The notes under the pieces were generated by a model. It had not been told where the DNA came from and did no database searches. It saw only the letters and a program-made list of their open reading frames with translations. Both the position numbers and the translations under genes were made by a program. From positions 100,606 to 164,605 of the forward strand of contig JAJFFC010000030.1 of the NCBI GenBank assembly GCA_021776795.1: DNA of 64,000 nucleotides, given 5' to 3'. Shown here one piece after another: positions 37,826 through 46,319 of this stretch. Every line of letters begins with the position of its first letter. Positions within the stretch are counted from its first letter, which is position 1. This DNA comes from Planctomycetota bacterium (lineage in GTDB: Bacteria > Planctomycetota > UBA1135).

Positions 37826-37844
37826 AGGGGAGTAATAGCTCAAA
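37804..37844. promoter_or_regulatory. Palindromic operator candidate between hipBA and iadA
   Basis: Perfect arms TTTGAGC (37804-37810) and GCTCAAA (37838-37844) flank a centre that itself holds the smaller palindrome TCCC-N7-GGGA. It covers the hipB start codon. Location and symmetry fit an autoregulated HipB operator. Confidence 0.5.
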
Positions 37845-37898
37845 GGCGAGTCTTTGTGGAAAGAATCGGCGTGCCTTGCCGTGAGCTACAATAGGGGG

Positions 37899-39029
37899 AT
37901 GCTGACCCTCCTGCAGAACGCCGAACTCTACACCCCAGAAGCTCTGGGACGCTGCGACCTGCTGCTCGGCGGCGGCAAGGTCGTGGCCATTGTGGCGGCA
38001 GGCGAAGGCCCAGCCCAAGCGTCGGGGCAGGCGGTGCAGATGCTCGATCTTCAGGGGCAGCGCGTGATTCCTGGCTTGGTCGACATCCATGCCCACATCA
38101 CCGGCGGAGGTGGTGAAGACGGGGCCTCGACCAAAGTGCCGGCACCGCTGTTCGCAAGTTACGCCGCAGCTGGGGTGACTTCCGTGGTCGGTCTATTGGG
38201 CACCGACGATGTCACCCGCTCCACCGCCGAAGTTTTGGCCGGAGTGCGCGGCTTGCGCGAGCAAGGTTTGTCGGCTTGGTGTTGGACAGGCGGCTATCAC
38301 TTACCGGCCACCACACTGACCGGTTCGGTGCGTGGAGACATTGTCCACCTCGATGCGGTGATTGGCGCCGGAGAAATTGCCATTAGCGATCACCGCTCGA
38401 GTCAGCCCACGGTTCAGGAGTTGTTGCGAGTCGCCAGTGATTGTCATGTCGGTGGCTTGATTGCGCGCAAAGCGGGCGTGTTGCACTTGCACCTTGGTGA
38501 CGGCGAACGCGGATTGGATTTGATCCGGCAGATGCTCGACATCAGCGAATTGCCTGCGCGCGTGTTCCAGCCAACTCATGTGAACCGCTCCAAGTCCTTG
38601 TTTGAGGAAGCCCTCGATTTGGCCAAGCGCGGTTGCCATATCGATGTCACGGCATTCCCCGTGGTCGAGGGCGAAGATGGCTATTCCGCCGCCGAAGCCG
38701 TGCAGCGTTATTTGGCCTGTGGCTTGCCTGCGGAGCGGATTAGCGTTTCTAGCGATGGCGGCGGCTGCTTGCCGGTGTTTAACGACCAAGGCGAGATGAT
38801 CAAAATGGATGTTGGCACCAGCGCAGCTCTGATGGAGGCGATTGCCACTTTGGTGGCGAACGGGCGAACTCTGGAGAAGGTGCTTCCCGCCTTCACCAGC
38901 AACCCGGCGCAGCATTTGCGACTTGCCGGCAAGGGCGAACTTACCCCAGGGGCCGACGCCGACCTAGTGCTGCTGAGCGACACCGTCACCGTGGAACGCA
39001 CCATGGCTGGCGGGCGTTGGTTAAACTAG
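37899..39029 (+). CDS. iadA: Isoaspartyl dipeptidase
   Basis: The ATG at 37899 follows AGGGGG directly and is taken as start (376 residues); the frame is open to 37854 without a better start. It is an amidohydrolase with the metal-binding HAH (about residue 64) in VDIHAHITGGGGEDG, the family-specific GGGGEDG loop, LHLHLGDGERGL, PTHVNRSKSLFEEAL and SVSSDGGGCLPVF, all typical of IadA. The enzyme cleaves beta-aspartyl dipeptides. Its place two genes before cyanophycinase says its main substrate is beta-Asp-Arg from cyanophycin, giving free aspartate and arginine. Confidence 0.92.
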   Translation: MLTLLQNAELYTPEALGRCDLLLGGGKVVAIVAAGEGPAQASGQAVQMLDLQGQRVIPGLVDIHAHITGGGGEDGASTKVPAPLFASYAAAGVTSVVGLLGTDDVTRSTAEVLAGVRGLREQGLSAWCWTGGYHLPATTLTGSVRGDIVHLDAVIGAGEIAISDHRSSQPTVQELLRVASDCHVGGLIARKAGVLHLHLGDGERGLDLIRQMLDISELPARVFQPTHVNRSKSLFEEALDLAKRGCHIDVTAFPVVEGEDGYSAAEAVQRYLACGLPAERISVSSDGGGCLPVFNDQGEMIKMDVGTSAALMEAIATLVANGRTLEKVLPAFTSNPAQHLRLAGKGELTPGADADLVLLSDTVTVERTMAGGRWLN

Positions 39030-39032
39030 TTC

Positions 39033-39883
39033 GTGTCTATTTCACGGATTGTTGCCCTTTTCGCGGTCTTAGCGCTTGCTCGCAAAGGTATTCCTTTGAA
39101 GAGTGGCCCGATGCGAGTCACCTAGTCACCGAGGAAGAGCCGCCGCAAGTCCCGGTGGAGCTTTCGCAGGGAATGAGAGCTGCCAATGATTTTGAAGACT
39201 CCTTTTCGCTGAGCGCTCTTGAAGGAGATCCAAAGGCCACTCCAGCAACTTTACCGACGCATGTCCAAGAAGCCTACAGCCGATTTGTGGCATGGAGCTC
39301 GGGCAACCGAGAGGGCTTGGAAAAGCTGGAGGACTACATCGGCGATGTTCCCTTTATGGTCATCAGCAGGACCGACTTCCCACTCCTGTTGGAACTCTAT
39401 CGAGATCAGCCTGAGGTGCGAGAGGCATGGTTTCACTTGGCGCAGATGCAGTGGAATCTAGGCACCGACGTTTTACACGACCTGGTTCCTGCAGAGATTT
39501 GGCAAGCGCTGGCGGAGGATGAAGCCGTCACCCTAGAAGAAAGGCGACGCTGGAATGCCAAGTATCCGATTGACCGCGGCGCGATTTACCCGCGGTTGGC
39601 CAGAGGCATGAAGGACTGGATGGGCTTTTGGCCCACTGCATCGGCTAAACGCCTAGACCAGCGCTTTCCCGAAGGCTTGCCCATCGAGGAGAACCAGCGC
39701 TTGGTCAAGATGATGGAAAGGCTCCTTGCCGAGCCCACTCCAGGGCATGGCGAACCAGGGCTTTCGGCAGAGGATTTAGCCTGGCTCAAGACCACCGAGT
39801 GCTACCTCGATTTGCTCCCCGCCATGCAATGCTTCGGCACCGATAGCTGGCTGCCGTGGATGGTGCCTGAAGACGGCAAGTAG
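39033..39883 (+). CDS. Predicted lipoprotein in the cyanophycin locus, with an apparent frameshift in the signal peptide
   Basis: A GTG at 39033, three bases after the iadA stop, starts a good signal core (VSISRIVALFAVLAL) that would run into a stop at 39121. The long body lies one frame away and begins with a lipobox (LSAC at 39068-39079, then SQRYSFEEW). A one-base change between about 39053 and 39070 would join them into one lipoprotein of about 283 residues. The body has no recognised domain; it is helical, Trp/Glu-rich, with VMISRTDFPLLLEL and FHLAQMQWNLGTDVLHD. It sits between iadA and cphB on the same strand. A sequencing error is as likely as a real mutation. Confidence 0.55.
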
Positions 39884-39884
39884 C

Positions 39885-39925
39885 TTCGGGGAGGGGGCCT
39901 AGGCACTGCTAGAATTCCCCCCGAA
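39885..39925. repeat. Hairpin directly upstream of cphB
   Basis: Arms TTCGGGG and CCCCGAA enclose a 27-base loop, ending five bases before the cphB start codon. It could lower or time cphB translation, or act as a weak terminator between the lipoprotein and cphB. Confidence 0.35.
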
Positions 39926-39929
39926 CATC

Positions 39930-40742
39930 ATGTCTCGCGGCTACATCATCCCCATTGGAGGGGCCGAGGAAAAAGACCTCGATCCATCCATTCTGCGCCG
40001 ATTCGTTCAGACTTGCGGTGGCGAGTCTGCCCGTCTGGCGGTCATCCCCACAGCTTCTCAGCTGGCCACGACTGGCCCGCGCTACGTAGAGCTGTTTCAA
40101 GAACTTGGCGCGGCCCATGCCATCAGCCTGCCCTTCGAAGATCGCGCCGATTGCGAGAAGGAAGAGTGGCTGGAAGAGCTGCGCACCGCCACCGGCGTGT
40201 TCATCACCGGCGGCAATCAGTTGCGCCTGTCGACCACGATTGGCGGCACTTCGGTTTCGGAAATCTTGCGCGTGCGCAATGAGGAAGAAGGCCTCACGGT
40301 GGGAGGGACTTCCGCCGGCGCCTCGATTCTGTCCGAGCACATGATTGGCTACGGCGATGAAGGCACCACCCCGCGCTGCGACATGCTCGCGCTCGCGCCA
40401 GGCTTTGGCCTGACCCACGCCGCCATCATTGACCAGCATTTTCAGCAGCGCAATCGACTCGGCCGCCTGCTCACAGCCCTGGCCTTCAACCCGCGCCCAA
40501 TCGGCATTGGCCTCGACGAAGACACTGCCGCCTTTATCGATCCGGAGGACAATCTCGAGGTCGTCGGCAGCGGTGCTTTGACGATTCTCGATCCTTCCGA
40601 AATGGAGTTTTCGAGCATGGATTCTGCGCGGCGCCACGAACCGTTGGCCATTCTCGGGATGAAGCTCCATATCTTGACCGAGGGTTGTACCTTTGACATT
40701 CCTAGCCGCACTGCGAAACACCCCTCCATCGCTAACCCCTAA
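39930..40742 (+). CDS. cphB: Cyanophycinase
   Basis: A 270-residue peptidase of family S51 that cuts cyanophycin (a poly-Asp backbone carrying Arg) from its end, releasing beta-Asp-Arg dipeptides. The start (GYIIPIGGAEEK), the TGVFITGGNQLRLS loop and the nucleophile elbow VGGTSAGASILSE (catalytic Ser near residue 127) are all present, as is TPRCDMLALAPGFGLTHAAIIDQHFQQRNRLGRL. No signal peptide, so it acts inside the cell on stored granules. It is six bases upstream of cphA and two genes after iadA, so synthesis and breakdown genes share one cluster. Confidence 0.95.
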   Translation: MSRGYIIPIGGAEEKDLDPSILRRFVQTCGGESARLAVIPTASQLATTGPRYVELFQELGAAHAISLPFEDRADCEKEEWLEELRTATGVFITGGNQLRLSTTIGGTSVSEILRVRNEEEGLTVGGTSAGASILSEHMIGYGDEGTTPRCDMLALAPGFGLTHAAIIDQHFQQRNRLGRLLTALAFNPRPIGIGLDEDTAAFIDPEDNLEVVGSGALTILDPSEMEFSSMDSARRHEPLAILGMKLHILTEGCTFDIPSRTAKHPSIANP

Positions 40743-40748
40743 GCTCCC

Positions 40749-43562
40749 ATGAAGATTCTCGATCGCTCCGTCTACCTCGGCCCTAGCCTTTACGCGCATT
40801 TTCCGGTCATTCGGCTCACGGTAGATCTCGGAGAACTCGAGGAATGGCCATCTGCGCGCCTTGGCGAGACTTTCATCGGCCGTCTCTTGGAAGCGCTCCC
40901 TGGCCTGGAGACTCATGGTTGCAGCTATCGCGAAGCTGGCGGCTTTGTACGCCGCATGCGCGAAGACGAAGGCACCTGGCTTGGTCATATTTTTGAGCAT
41001 GTGGTGATTGAGCTGCAGCAAATGGCTGGCTCCGATGTCACCTTCGGCAAGACTCGTGGCAACGGCAACTTTGGACAATACGATGTGGTGTATCAATACG
41101 AGCAAGAAGAGGTCGGCCTCGAAGCCGCCGATGTCGCTCGTCGTTTGCTGTTTCACCTGCTTCCGGAAGAGGCGCGCGAAGAAGCCGGGATTGAGCGGGA
41201 GGAAGACTTCAACTGGGAAGAAGAGCACGATCAGTTCATTCGCTTTTCGCAGCGGCGCGCCTTGGGTCCGAGCACGGCATCCTTGGTCAAAGCTGCAGAA
41301 GAACGCAACATTCCTTGGTTGCGCTTGAATCGTTACAGCTTGGTGCAACTTGGTCACGGGTGTCACCAGAAGCGCATTCAAGCCACAATTACCTCCGAGA
41401 CAAGGCACATCGGCGTCGAGATTGCAAGCGACAAAGAAGAAACCAACAAGTTGCTCGCCGACTTGGGTCTTCCGGTAGCACGCCAAGTCTTGGTGTACTC
41501 CAAGCGTGAAGCCGTGCGGGGCGCCCGCCGCGTGGGTTACCCGGTGGTGGTGAAGCCGCTGAATGCCAACCACGGTCGTGGGGTTTCGATCAACCTGGAA
41601 GATGACGATGCCGTCGTCATTGCTTTCGAGAATGCGCGCAAGCACAGCCGCTCGGTGATTATCGAAAGCTTCTTGTCCGGCTTTGACCACCGCTTGTTGG
41701 TGGTCGATGGCAACTTGGTTGCGGCAAGTAAACGCGTGCCGGGACATGTCGTCGGCGATGGCAAGCACACCATCGAAGAGTTGGTGGAGATTACCAACCA
41801 AGATCCGCGCCGGGGCATCGGCCACGAAAAGGTGCTGACGCGTTTGGAGCTGGATTACCAAGCCATGCGTTTGCTTGAGCTCCTTGGGTACAGCGAAACT
41901 TCCGTGCCTGCCGAGGGCGAGGTGGTTTACCTGCGCTCTACTGGCAACCTTTCTACCGGCGGCACCGCGATCGATGTCACCGACATCATCCATCCGGTCA
42001 ACAAAGTCATGGCCGAGCGCGCCGCGCGGGCGATTGGCCTTGATGTTTGCGGCGTGGATTTCCTCACCGAAGACATTAGTGTCTCGCACAAAGTTGGCGG
42101 CGGCGGCATTTGCGAAGTCAACGCCGCACCGGGCTTCCGCATGCATGTGGCGCCGAGTGAAGGCACTCCGCGCGATGTTGCCGGCCCGGTGATGGACATG
42201 CTGTTCCCGTCTGGATCGCCCTCGCGCGTACCGATTGCGAGCATCACCGGTACCAACGGTAAGACCACGACTGCGCGCATGACCGCGCACATCTTCAAGA
42301 TGACTGGCCGCGTGCCAGGTCTCACCACGACCGACGGCGTGTACATCGATGGTCACCTCACCGTCAGTGGTGACATGACCGGTCCCGCCAGCGCGCGCAT
42401 TGTGCTGCGGGACCCCAAGGTCGAAGTGGCGGTCATGGAAACCGCACGCGGTGGCATGTTGCGCCGCGGTTTGGCCTATCGCCACTGCGATGTCGGCGCG
42501 GTCTTGAATGTGCAAGCCGACCACCTCGGTCTCAAAGGAGTGGAAACGCTCGAAGATTTGGCCAAGGTCAAGCGCATTGTCGCTGAGATTGCCAAAGACA
42601 CCGCTGTGCTCAATGCCGACGATGCATTATGCCTGCAAATGGCTGGGCACACCAAGGCCGAGCACCTCTGCTATGTGACCATGAATCAGCGCCACCCGTT
42701 GGTGAAGGATCATATTCGTGCAGGTGGTCGTGCCATCGTGCTCGAGCAAGGAATGGGCGGCAACATGTTGGCGCTTTATGACAACGGTCAACACATTCCG
42801 TTGTTGTGGTCGCACCTCATCCCCGCCACTCTCGATGGCCGTGCTCTGCACAACGTGCAGAACGCGATGTTCGCCGCCGCCGTCACCTTCTCCATGGGAG
42901 TCGGCCTGGAGGACATCCGCCACGGCCTGCGCACCTTCGACACCAGTTTCTTCCAAGCGCCGGGCCGTATGAACATCTTCCATGATCATCCATTCAAGGT
43001 CATTATGGACTATGCCCACAACCCGGCTGCAGTCAAAGCCATGGTCGATTTGGTCGGCCGCCTAGATGTCGAGGGCAAGACGCGCGTGGTATTGGCCGCT
43101 CCTGGCGACCGCCGCGATGAGGACATTCAAGAAATCGCGCGCCTGTGTGCCGGTAAGTTTGACCACTACATTTGCCGTCGCGACGACGGCTTGCGCGGGC
43201 GCTCTTCCGACGAAGTCCCGATGATGCTGCGCGAAACGCTTCTCGCCGAGGGTGTGCCCGCCGATGCCATCGAACTCGTCCCCGAAGAGGTGCGTGCGGT
43301 GCAACATGGATTGGAGGGCTCCCGCCGCGATGACCTGCTCTTGGTCTTTGCCGATGCGATTGGCCGTACTTGGAAGCAAATCCAAGATTTCCAATCCGAC
43401 GAATCTCCAGAACAAGAAGGTGCTCCGAATACGCCCCACGCCGTGGACCTCTCCGACTTTCTCGACTCTTCAGGCCTGAAAGAACTTGGCCTCGACGGCG
43501 AAATGGAATTGGTGCGCGATGAGCGCGGGGTTCGCGTCGCGGTCATCGAAGAAGCGGATTAG
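40749..43562 (+). CDS. cphA: Cyanophycin synthetase
   Basis: A 937-residue enzyme that adds Asp and Arg alternately to a growing cyanophycin chain, using ATP at two sites. Parts in order: the N domain (to about 165) with GTWLGHIFEHVVIELQQMAGSD, an ATP-grasp domain (about 210-480) with VVKPLNANHGRGV and DVCGVDFLTEDI...GICEVNAAPG, and a Mur-ligase-like domain (from about 490) with the P-loop GTNGKTTT near residue 500. FMDYAHNP-type motif IMDYAHNPAAVKAM and GDRRDEDI follow. It is slightly longer than the usual 870-900, owing to an acidic C-terminal tail of about 50 residues. Four bases separate it from the next synthetase-like gene. Confidence 0.95.
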   Translation: MKILDRSVYLGPSLYAHFPVIRLTVDLGELEEWPSARLGETFIGRLLEALPGLETHGCSYREAGGFVRRMREDEGTWLGHIFEHVVIELQQMAGSDVTFGKTRGNGNFGQYDVVYQYEQEEVGLEAADVARRLLFHLLPEEAREEAGIEREEDFNWEEEHDQFIRFSQRRALGPSTASLVKAAEERNIPWLRLNRYSLVQLGHGCHQKRIQATITSETRHIGVEIASDKEETNKLLADLGLPVARQVLVYSKREAVRGARRVGYPVVVKPLNANHGRGVSINLEDDDAVVIAFENARKHSRSVIIESFLSGFDHRLLVVDGNLVAASKRVPGHVVGDGKHTIEELVEITNQDPRRGIGHEKVLTRLELDYQAMRLLELLGYSETSVPAEGEVVYLRSTGNLSTGGTAIDVTDIIHPVNKVMAERAARAIGLDVCGVDFLTEDISVSHKVGGGGICEVNAAPGFRMHVAPSEGTPRDVAGPVMDMLFPSGSPSRVPIASITGTNGKTTTARMTAHIFKMTGRVPGLTTTDGVYIDGHLTVSGDMTGPASARIVLRDPKVEVAVMETARGGMLRRGLAYRHCDVGAVLNVQADHLGLKGVETLEDLAKVKRIVAEIAKDTAVLNADDALCLQMAGHTKAEHLCYVTMNQRHPLVKDHIRAGGRAIVLEQGMGGNMLALYDNGQHIPLLWSHLIPATLDGRALHNVQNAMFAAAVTFSMGVGLEDIRHGLRTFDTSFFQAPGRMNIFHDHPFKVIMDYAHNPAAVKAMVDLVGRLDVEGKTRVVLAAPGDRRDEDIQEIARLCAGKFDHYICRRDDGLRGRSSDEVPMMLRETLLAEGVPADAIELVPEEVRAVQHGLEGSRRDDLLLVFADAIGRTWKQIQDFQSDESPEQEGAPNTPHAVDLSDFLDSSGLKELGLDGEMELVRDERGVRVAVIEEAD

Positions 43563-43565
43563 GTT

Positions 43566-45299
43566 ATGACCGAAACCCAAGCGGAACAAGAACTCCATGG
43601 TCTGCAGGATTCCCGGCGATTGACTGGGCCCAATGTCCTCGCCGATTTCCCTGGTGCGGTGATTGATGCCGCAGTCACGGCTGAGGAAGCTCCGCTACTT
43701 GCCGCCGCTTGGGAAGTCGCACTACATGCGTTGCTCGAGAAGTTGCGTTGGCCGTCTACGCGCACCGCCGTGCGTCATTTCCCAGGCGGGGTGAGCCTCC
43801 TGGTCGAAGGCCCGATGGACGCACTCTATGCCGCGACCGAAATCAATGAATGGGCTTGGGCCCAAGCCGTTTCGGCGCAGGAGCGTGGAGAGTTACCACT
43901 CGCGGCGGAAAGTGTGGCGGCAGCAGTGCCTCAAGCTGCCCCAGCCCTCAAGGCAAGCTGGCGTGAAGAAGCTAACCCGCCGCTGTTGCGTCTGCAGCGA
44001 GCCGCAGAGCGCCATGGTGTCGTGTTTCTGACTGACGACGATCACGCCTCTGTCGGCCTGGGTGCCCACGCAAAGAAATGGCCCGTCGATTCTCTGCCCG
44101 AAGCAGGCGACGTCAATTGGGAGCATCATGGCCGGATTCCGGTAGCCATGATTACCGGCACCAACGGCAAGACCACCACCGTGCGCATCCTGCGAGAAAT
44201 GGTGCTGGCTGCTGACAAGGTCCCCGGATTGAGCTCTACTGACTGGCTGATGGTCGGCAATGAAATCCTCGACCGCGGCGATTGGTCCGGTCCAGGAGGA
44301 GCGCGCAACATCTTGCGTGACCCGCGAACCGAAATCGCACTTTTGGAAACCGCACGCGGCGGCATGTTGCGGCGCGGGTTAGCTTTGCCCGCCGGCGAGG
44401 CCGACGTCGCCCTGGTCACGAACATCGCCGAAGATCATCTTGGCGAATGGGGGATCCAAGACTTGGACATGTTGGCGGACACCAAATTCATCATCCGTCA
44501 CGCCGGTAAACGCTTGGTGCTCAATGCCGACGACGCCTGCTCGGTCGCGCGCATGGAGCAATGCACCGTTCCACCGACCTGGTTTTCTTTAGATGCCGAG
44601 AGCGAGCTGCTGCAGCGCCATCGTGCTGCGGGGGGCCATGCCGCGTGGCTACAAGATGGACAGCTTTGGTGGCAGGCCGAGGGCGATGCGCGGGCCCTGA
44701 TTGCTGTGACCGAGGTTCCCGTGACCATGGCTGGCGCCGCGGCCCACAATATTGCCAATGCACTCGCCGCCGTTGCCGTGGCCTTTGCGCTTGGCCTTCC
44801 TGAAGACGCCATCTTGAAAGGCCTGCGTAACTTCCGCAGTGATCCCAAAGACAATCCCGGTCGCCTCAATCGGTTTGCCATTGACGGCGCCACGGTGCTG
44901 GTCGACTTTGCGCATAACCCACATGGCTTGGCCGCGTTGTTTGCCATGGCGAAAGCCATGCCGGCCAAGCGTCGGTTGGTGACCATCGGTCAAGCTGGCG
45001 ACCGCAGCGATGAAGCCATTCGTGAAATTGCTCTTGCTGCCTGGCGCAGTGGCGCGGATCGGATTGTGATTAAGGAGCAGCCGACCCATTTGCGTGGACG
45101 CGAGCTCGGCGAGATCCCGCGCATGTTGCACCAAACTTTGCTCGAAGCTGGTTGCCCAGAGGATCGCATCGGCCATGCTGATAGTGAACTGGAGGCCGCG
45201 AAGCAGGCTCTGGAGTGGGCCCAAGAGGGCGACTTGCTCCTATTACTCACTCTCGACCAGCGCGAAGAAGTCCTAGAGCTTCTGCGCAGCCAGTCTTAA
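43566..45299 (+). CDS. Second cyanophycin synthetase-like Mur ligase lacking ATP-grasp
   Basis: A 577-residue protein with only the Mur-ligase half of CphA: P-loop GTNGKTTTVRI near residue 197, the GGMLRRGLA motif shared with CphA, VLVTNIAEDHLGEWGI, and VDFAHNPHGLAALFAM with QAGDRSDEAIREIA. About 190 N-terminal residues replace the N and ATP-grasp domains; they contain VEGPMDALYAATEINEWAWA and SVGLGAHAKKWPVDSLP. It starts four bases after cphA. Known CphA2 proteins keep ATP-grasp and lose the Mur domain, so this is the reverse. It may extend the cyanophycin chain with one amino acid or modify it; the substrate is unknown. Confidence 0.8.
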   Translation: MTETQAEQELHGLQDSRRLTGPNVLADFPGAVIDAAVTAEEAPLLAAAWEVALHALLEKLRWPSTRTAVRHFPGGVSLLVEGPMDALYAATEINEWAWAQAVSAQERGELPLAAESVAAAVPQAAPALKASWREEANPPLLRLQRAAERHGVVFLTDDDHASVGLGAHAKKWPVDSLPEAGDVNWEHHGRIPVAMITGTNGKTTTVRILREMVLAADKVPGLSSTDWLMVGNEILDRGDWSGPGGARNILRDPRTEIALLETARGGMLRRGLALPAGEADVALVTNIAEDHLGEWGIQDLDMLADTKFIIRHAGKRLVLNADDACSVARMEQCTVPPTWFSLDAESELLQRHRAAGGHAAWLQDGQLWWQAEGDARALIAVTEVPVTMAGAAAHNIANALAAVAVAFALGLPEDAILKGLRNFRSDPKDNPGRLNRFAIDGATVLVDFAHNPHGLAALFAMAKAMPAKRRLVTIGQAGDRSDEAIREIALAAWRSGADRIVIKEQPTHLRGRELGEIPRMLHQTLLEAGCPEDRIGHADSELEAAKQALEWAQEGDLLLLLTLDQREEVLELLRSQS

Positions 45300-45307
45300 G
45301 GGGGGCG

Positions 45308-45778
45308 GTGTACCACCTCACCCGTACCGTCCGCATCGACACGGACATGGATTGTGCCTGGGAATTCATCAGCACGCCGCGCAATCTGAACGTGATTACG
45401 CCGCCCGATTTGCAGTTCGAATTGCCTGCTGACCTGCCGGAGGACATGCGTGAGGGCATGCTCGTGACCTATGGCGTGGCTTTGCCGCTGCTTGGCAAGA
45501 CCACTTGGGTTTCTGAGCTCAAGCACATTGAGGTGGGGCGGAGCTTCGTCGATGAGCAGCGCGCCGGCCCCTACAAGTTCTGGTACCACTATCATCAGAT
45601 TGCTCCAACCGCGGATGGGCAAGGCGTCGAGTTCTACGACCGCGTCGATTACGCCCTTCCCTTTGGCCCCTTTGGCCGCCTGGCGCACCGCTTGTATGTC
45701 CGCCCCACCCTCGAACGCATCTTCGCCTTCCGCGAGCAGCGCCTCCGCGAGCTGCTCGAGGGAGAGCCAGGCGCCTAG
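45308..45778 (+). CDS. SRPBCC-family ligand-binding protein
   Basis: The GTG at 45308, with GGGGGGC just upstream, gives a 156-residue protein; the open frame extends to 45215 but overlaps the previous gene. It begins HLTRTVRIDTDMDCAWEFIS, the first strand of a START/SRPBCC (Bet v 1-like) fold, and contains NLNVITPPDLQFEL and VEFYDRVDYALPFGPFGRLAHRLYVRPTLERIFAFREQRL, a pattern common in the bacterial cyclase/dehydrase-like group. These folds bind hydrophobic ligands or lipids. It lies eight bases after the second synthetase, but nothing else links it to cyanophycin. Confidence 0.8.
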   Translation: MYHLTRTVRIDTDMDCAWEFISTPRNLNVITPPDLQFELPADLPEDMREGMLVTYGVALPLLGKTTWVSELKHIEVGRSFVDEQRAGPYKFWYHYHQIAPTADGQGVEFYDRVDYALPFGPFGRLAHRLYVRPTLERIFAFREQRLRELLEGEPGA

Positions 45779-45836
45779 GGCAGAAAAAGCGGAAATCTCT
45801 GCAACCGCGGAGCCCGCTGGCGCCGTAAACCCCGGC

Positions 45837-46319
45837 ATGGAGGGCAACCTGCCCGAGGAGATCCCGTTCCTGCGTGCCTTCCTGCACCGCCTCGTAGTCG
45901 GCTGCCCGACTCTCGAGGTCGATGACCTCCAGCAACAAACCATGGACCGCGTTCTTCAGTATCAGCACCGTTACGACCCTGCGCGGCCGTTGCGGCCATG
46001 GGTGCAGTCGATTGCCTTCCGCATCTTTCTTGATGCGCGTAAGGCTTCCTTGCGCGAACCGACCACATTGGCCACGGAATCTGTCCCTGCACCTCCGCAA
46101 GATGCTGTGGCGCCCTCAGTCTCTAGCGAAGATGTGCAACGCTTGCTGGCACAGCTTCCCGATGTGCAGCAGGACATCATGCGCCGCTTCTATCTCCAAG
46201 AACATTCGGTGCAGGAGATTGCCGACGCCACCCAGCTTTCGCCGGGAACGGTGAAATCCCATCTTCATCGGGCTCGTCTGCAGTTGGCGCGCAACCATCA
46301 AGCCGAGGCCTGGCAATGA
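45837..46319 (+). CDS. ECF-like RNA polymerase sigma factor
   Basis: The ATG at 45837 gives 160 residues; the frame stays open upstream through the SRPBCC gene, so an earlier start cannot be excluded. Region 2 is visible as FLRAFLHRLVVGCPTLEVDDLQQQT and PWVQSIAFRIFLDARKA. Region 4 ends the protein: LLAQLPDVQQDIMRRFYLQ, then a helix-turn-helix EIADATQLSPGTVKSHLHRARLQL. It should direct polymerase to a small regulon under envelope stress or a similar signal. The next gene overlaps by four bases (ATGA) and looks like its membrane partner. Confidence 0.88.
   Translation: MEGNLPEEIPFLRAFLHRLVVGCPTLEVDDLQQQTMDRVLQYQHRYDPARPLRPWVQSIAFRIFLDARKASLREPTTLATESVPAPPQDAVAPSVSSEDVQRLLAQLPDVQQDIMRRFYLQEHSVQEIADATQLSPGTVKSHLHRARLQLARNHQAEAWQ

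Noticed and set aside
39909..42524. 871-residue minus-strand open frame opposite cphB and cphA
   Set aside because: It lies fully antisense to two strongly recognisable genes; His/Ala/Arg-rich composition without motifs is a typical GC-rich shadow.
45471..45836. Long N-terminal extension of the sigma factor
   Set aside because: This stretch lies over the SRPBCC gene in another frame and has no sigma-like motif; the ATG at 45837 fits better.
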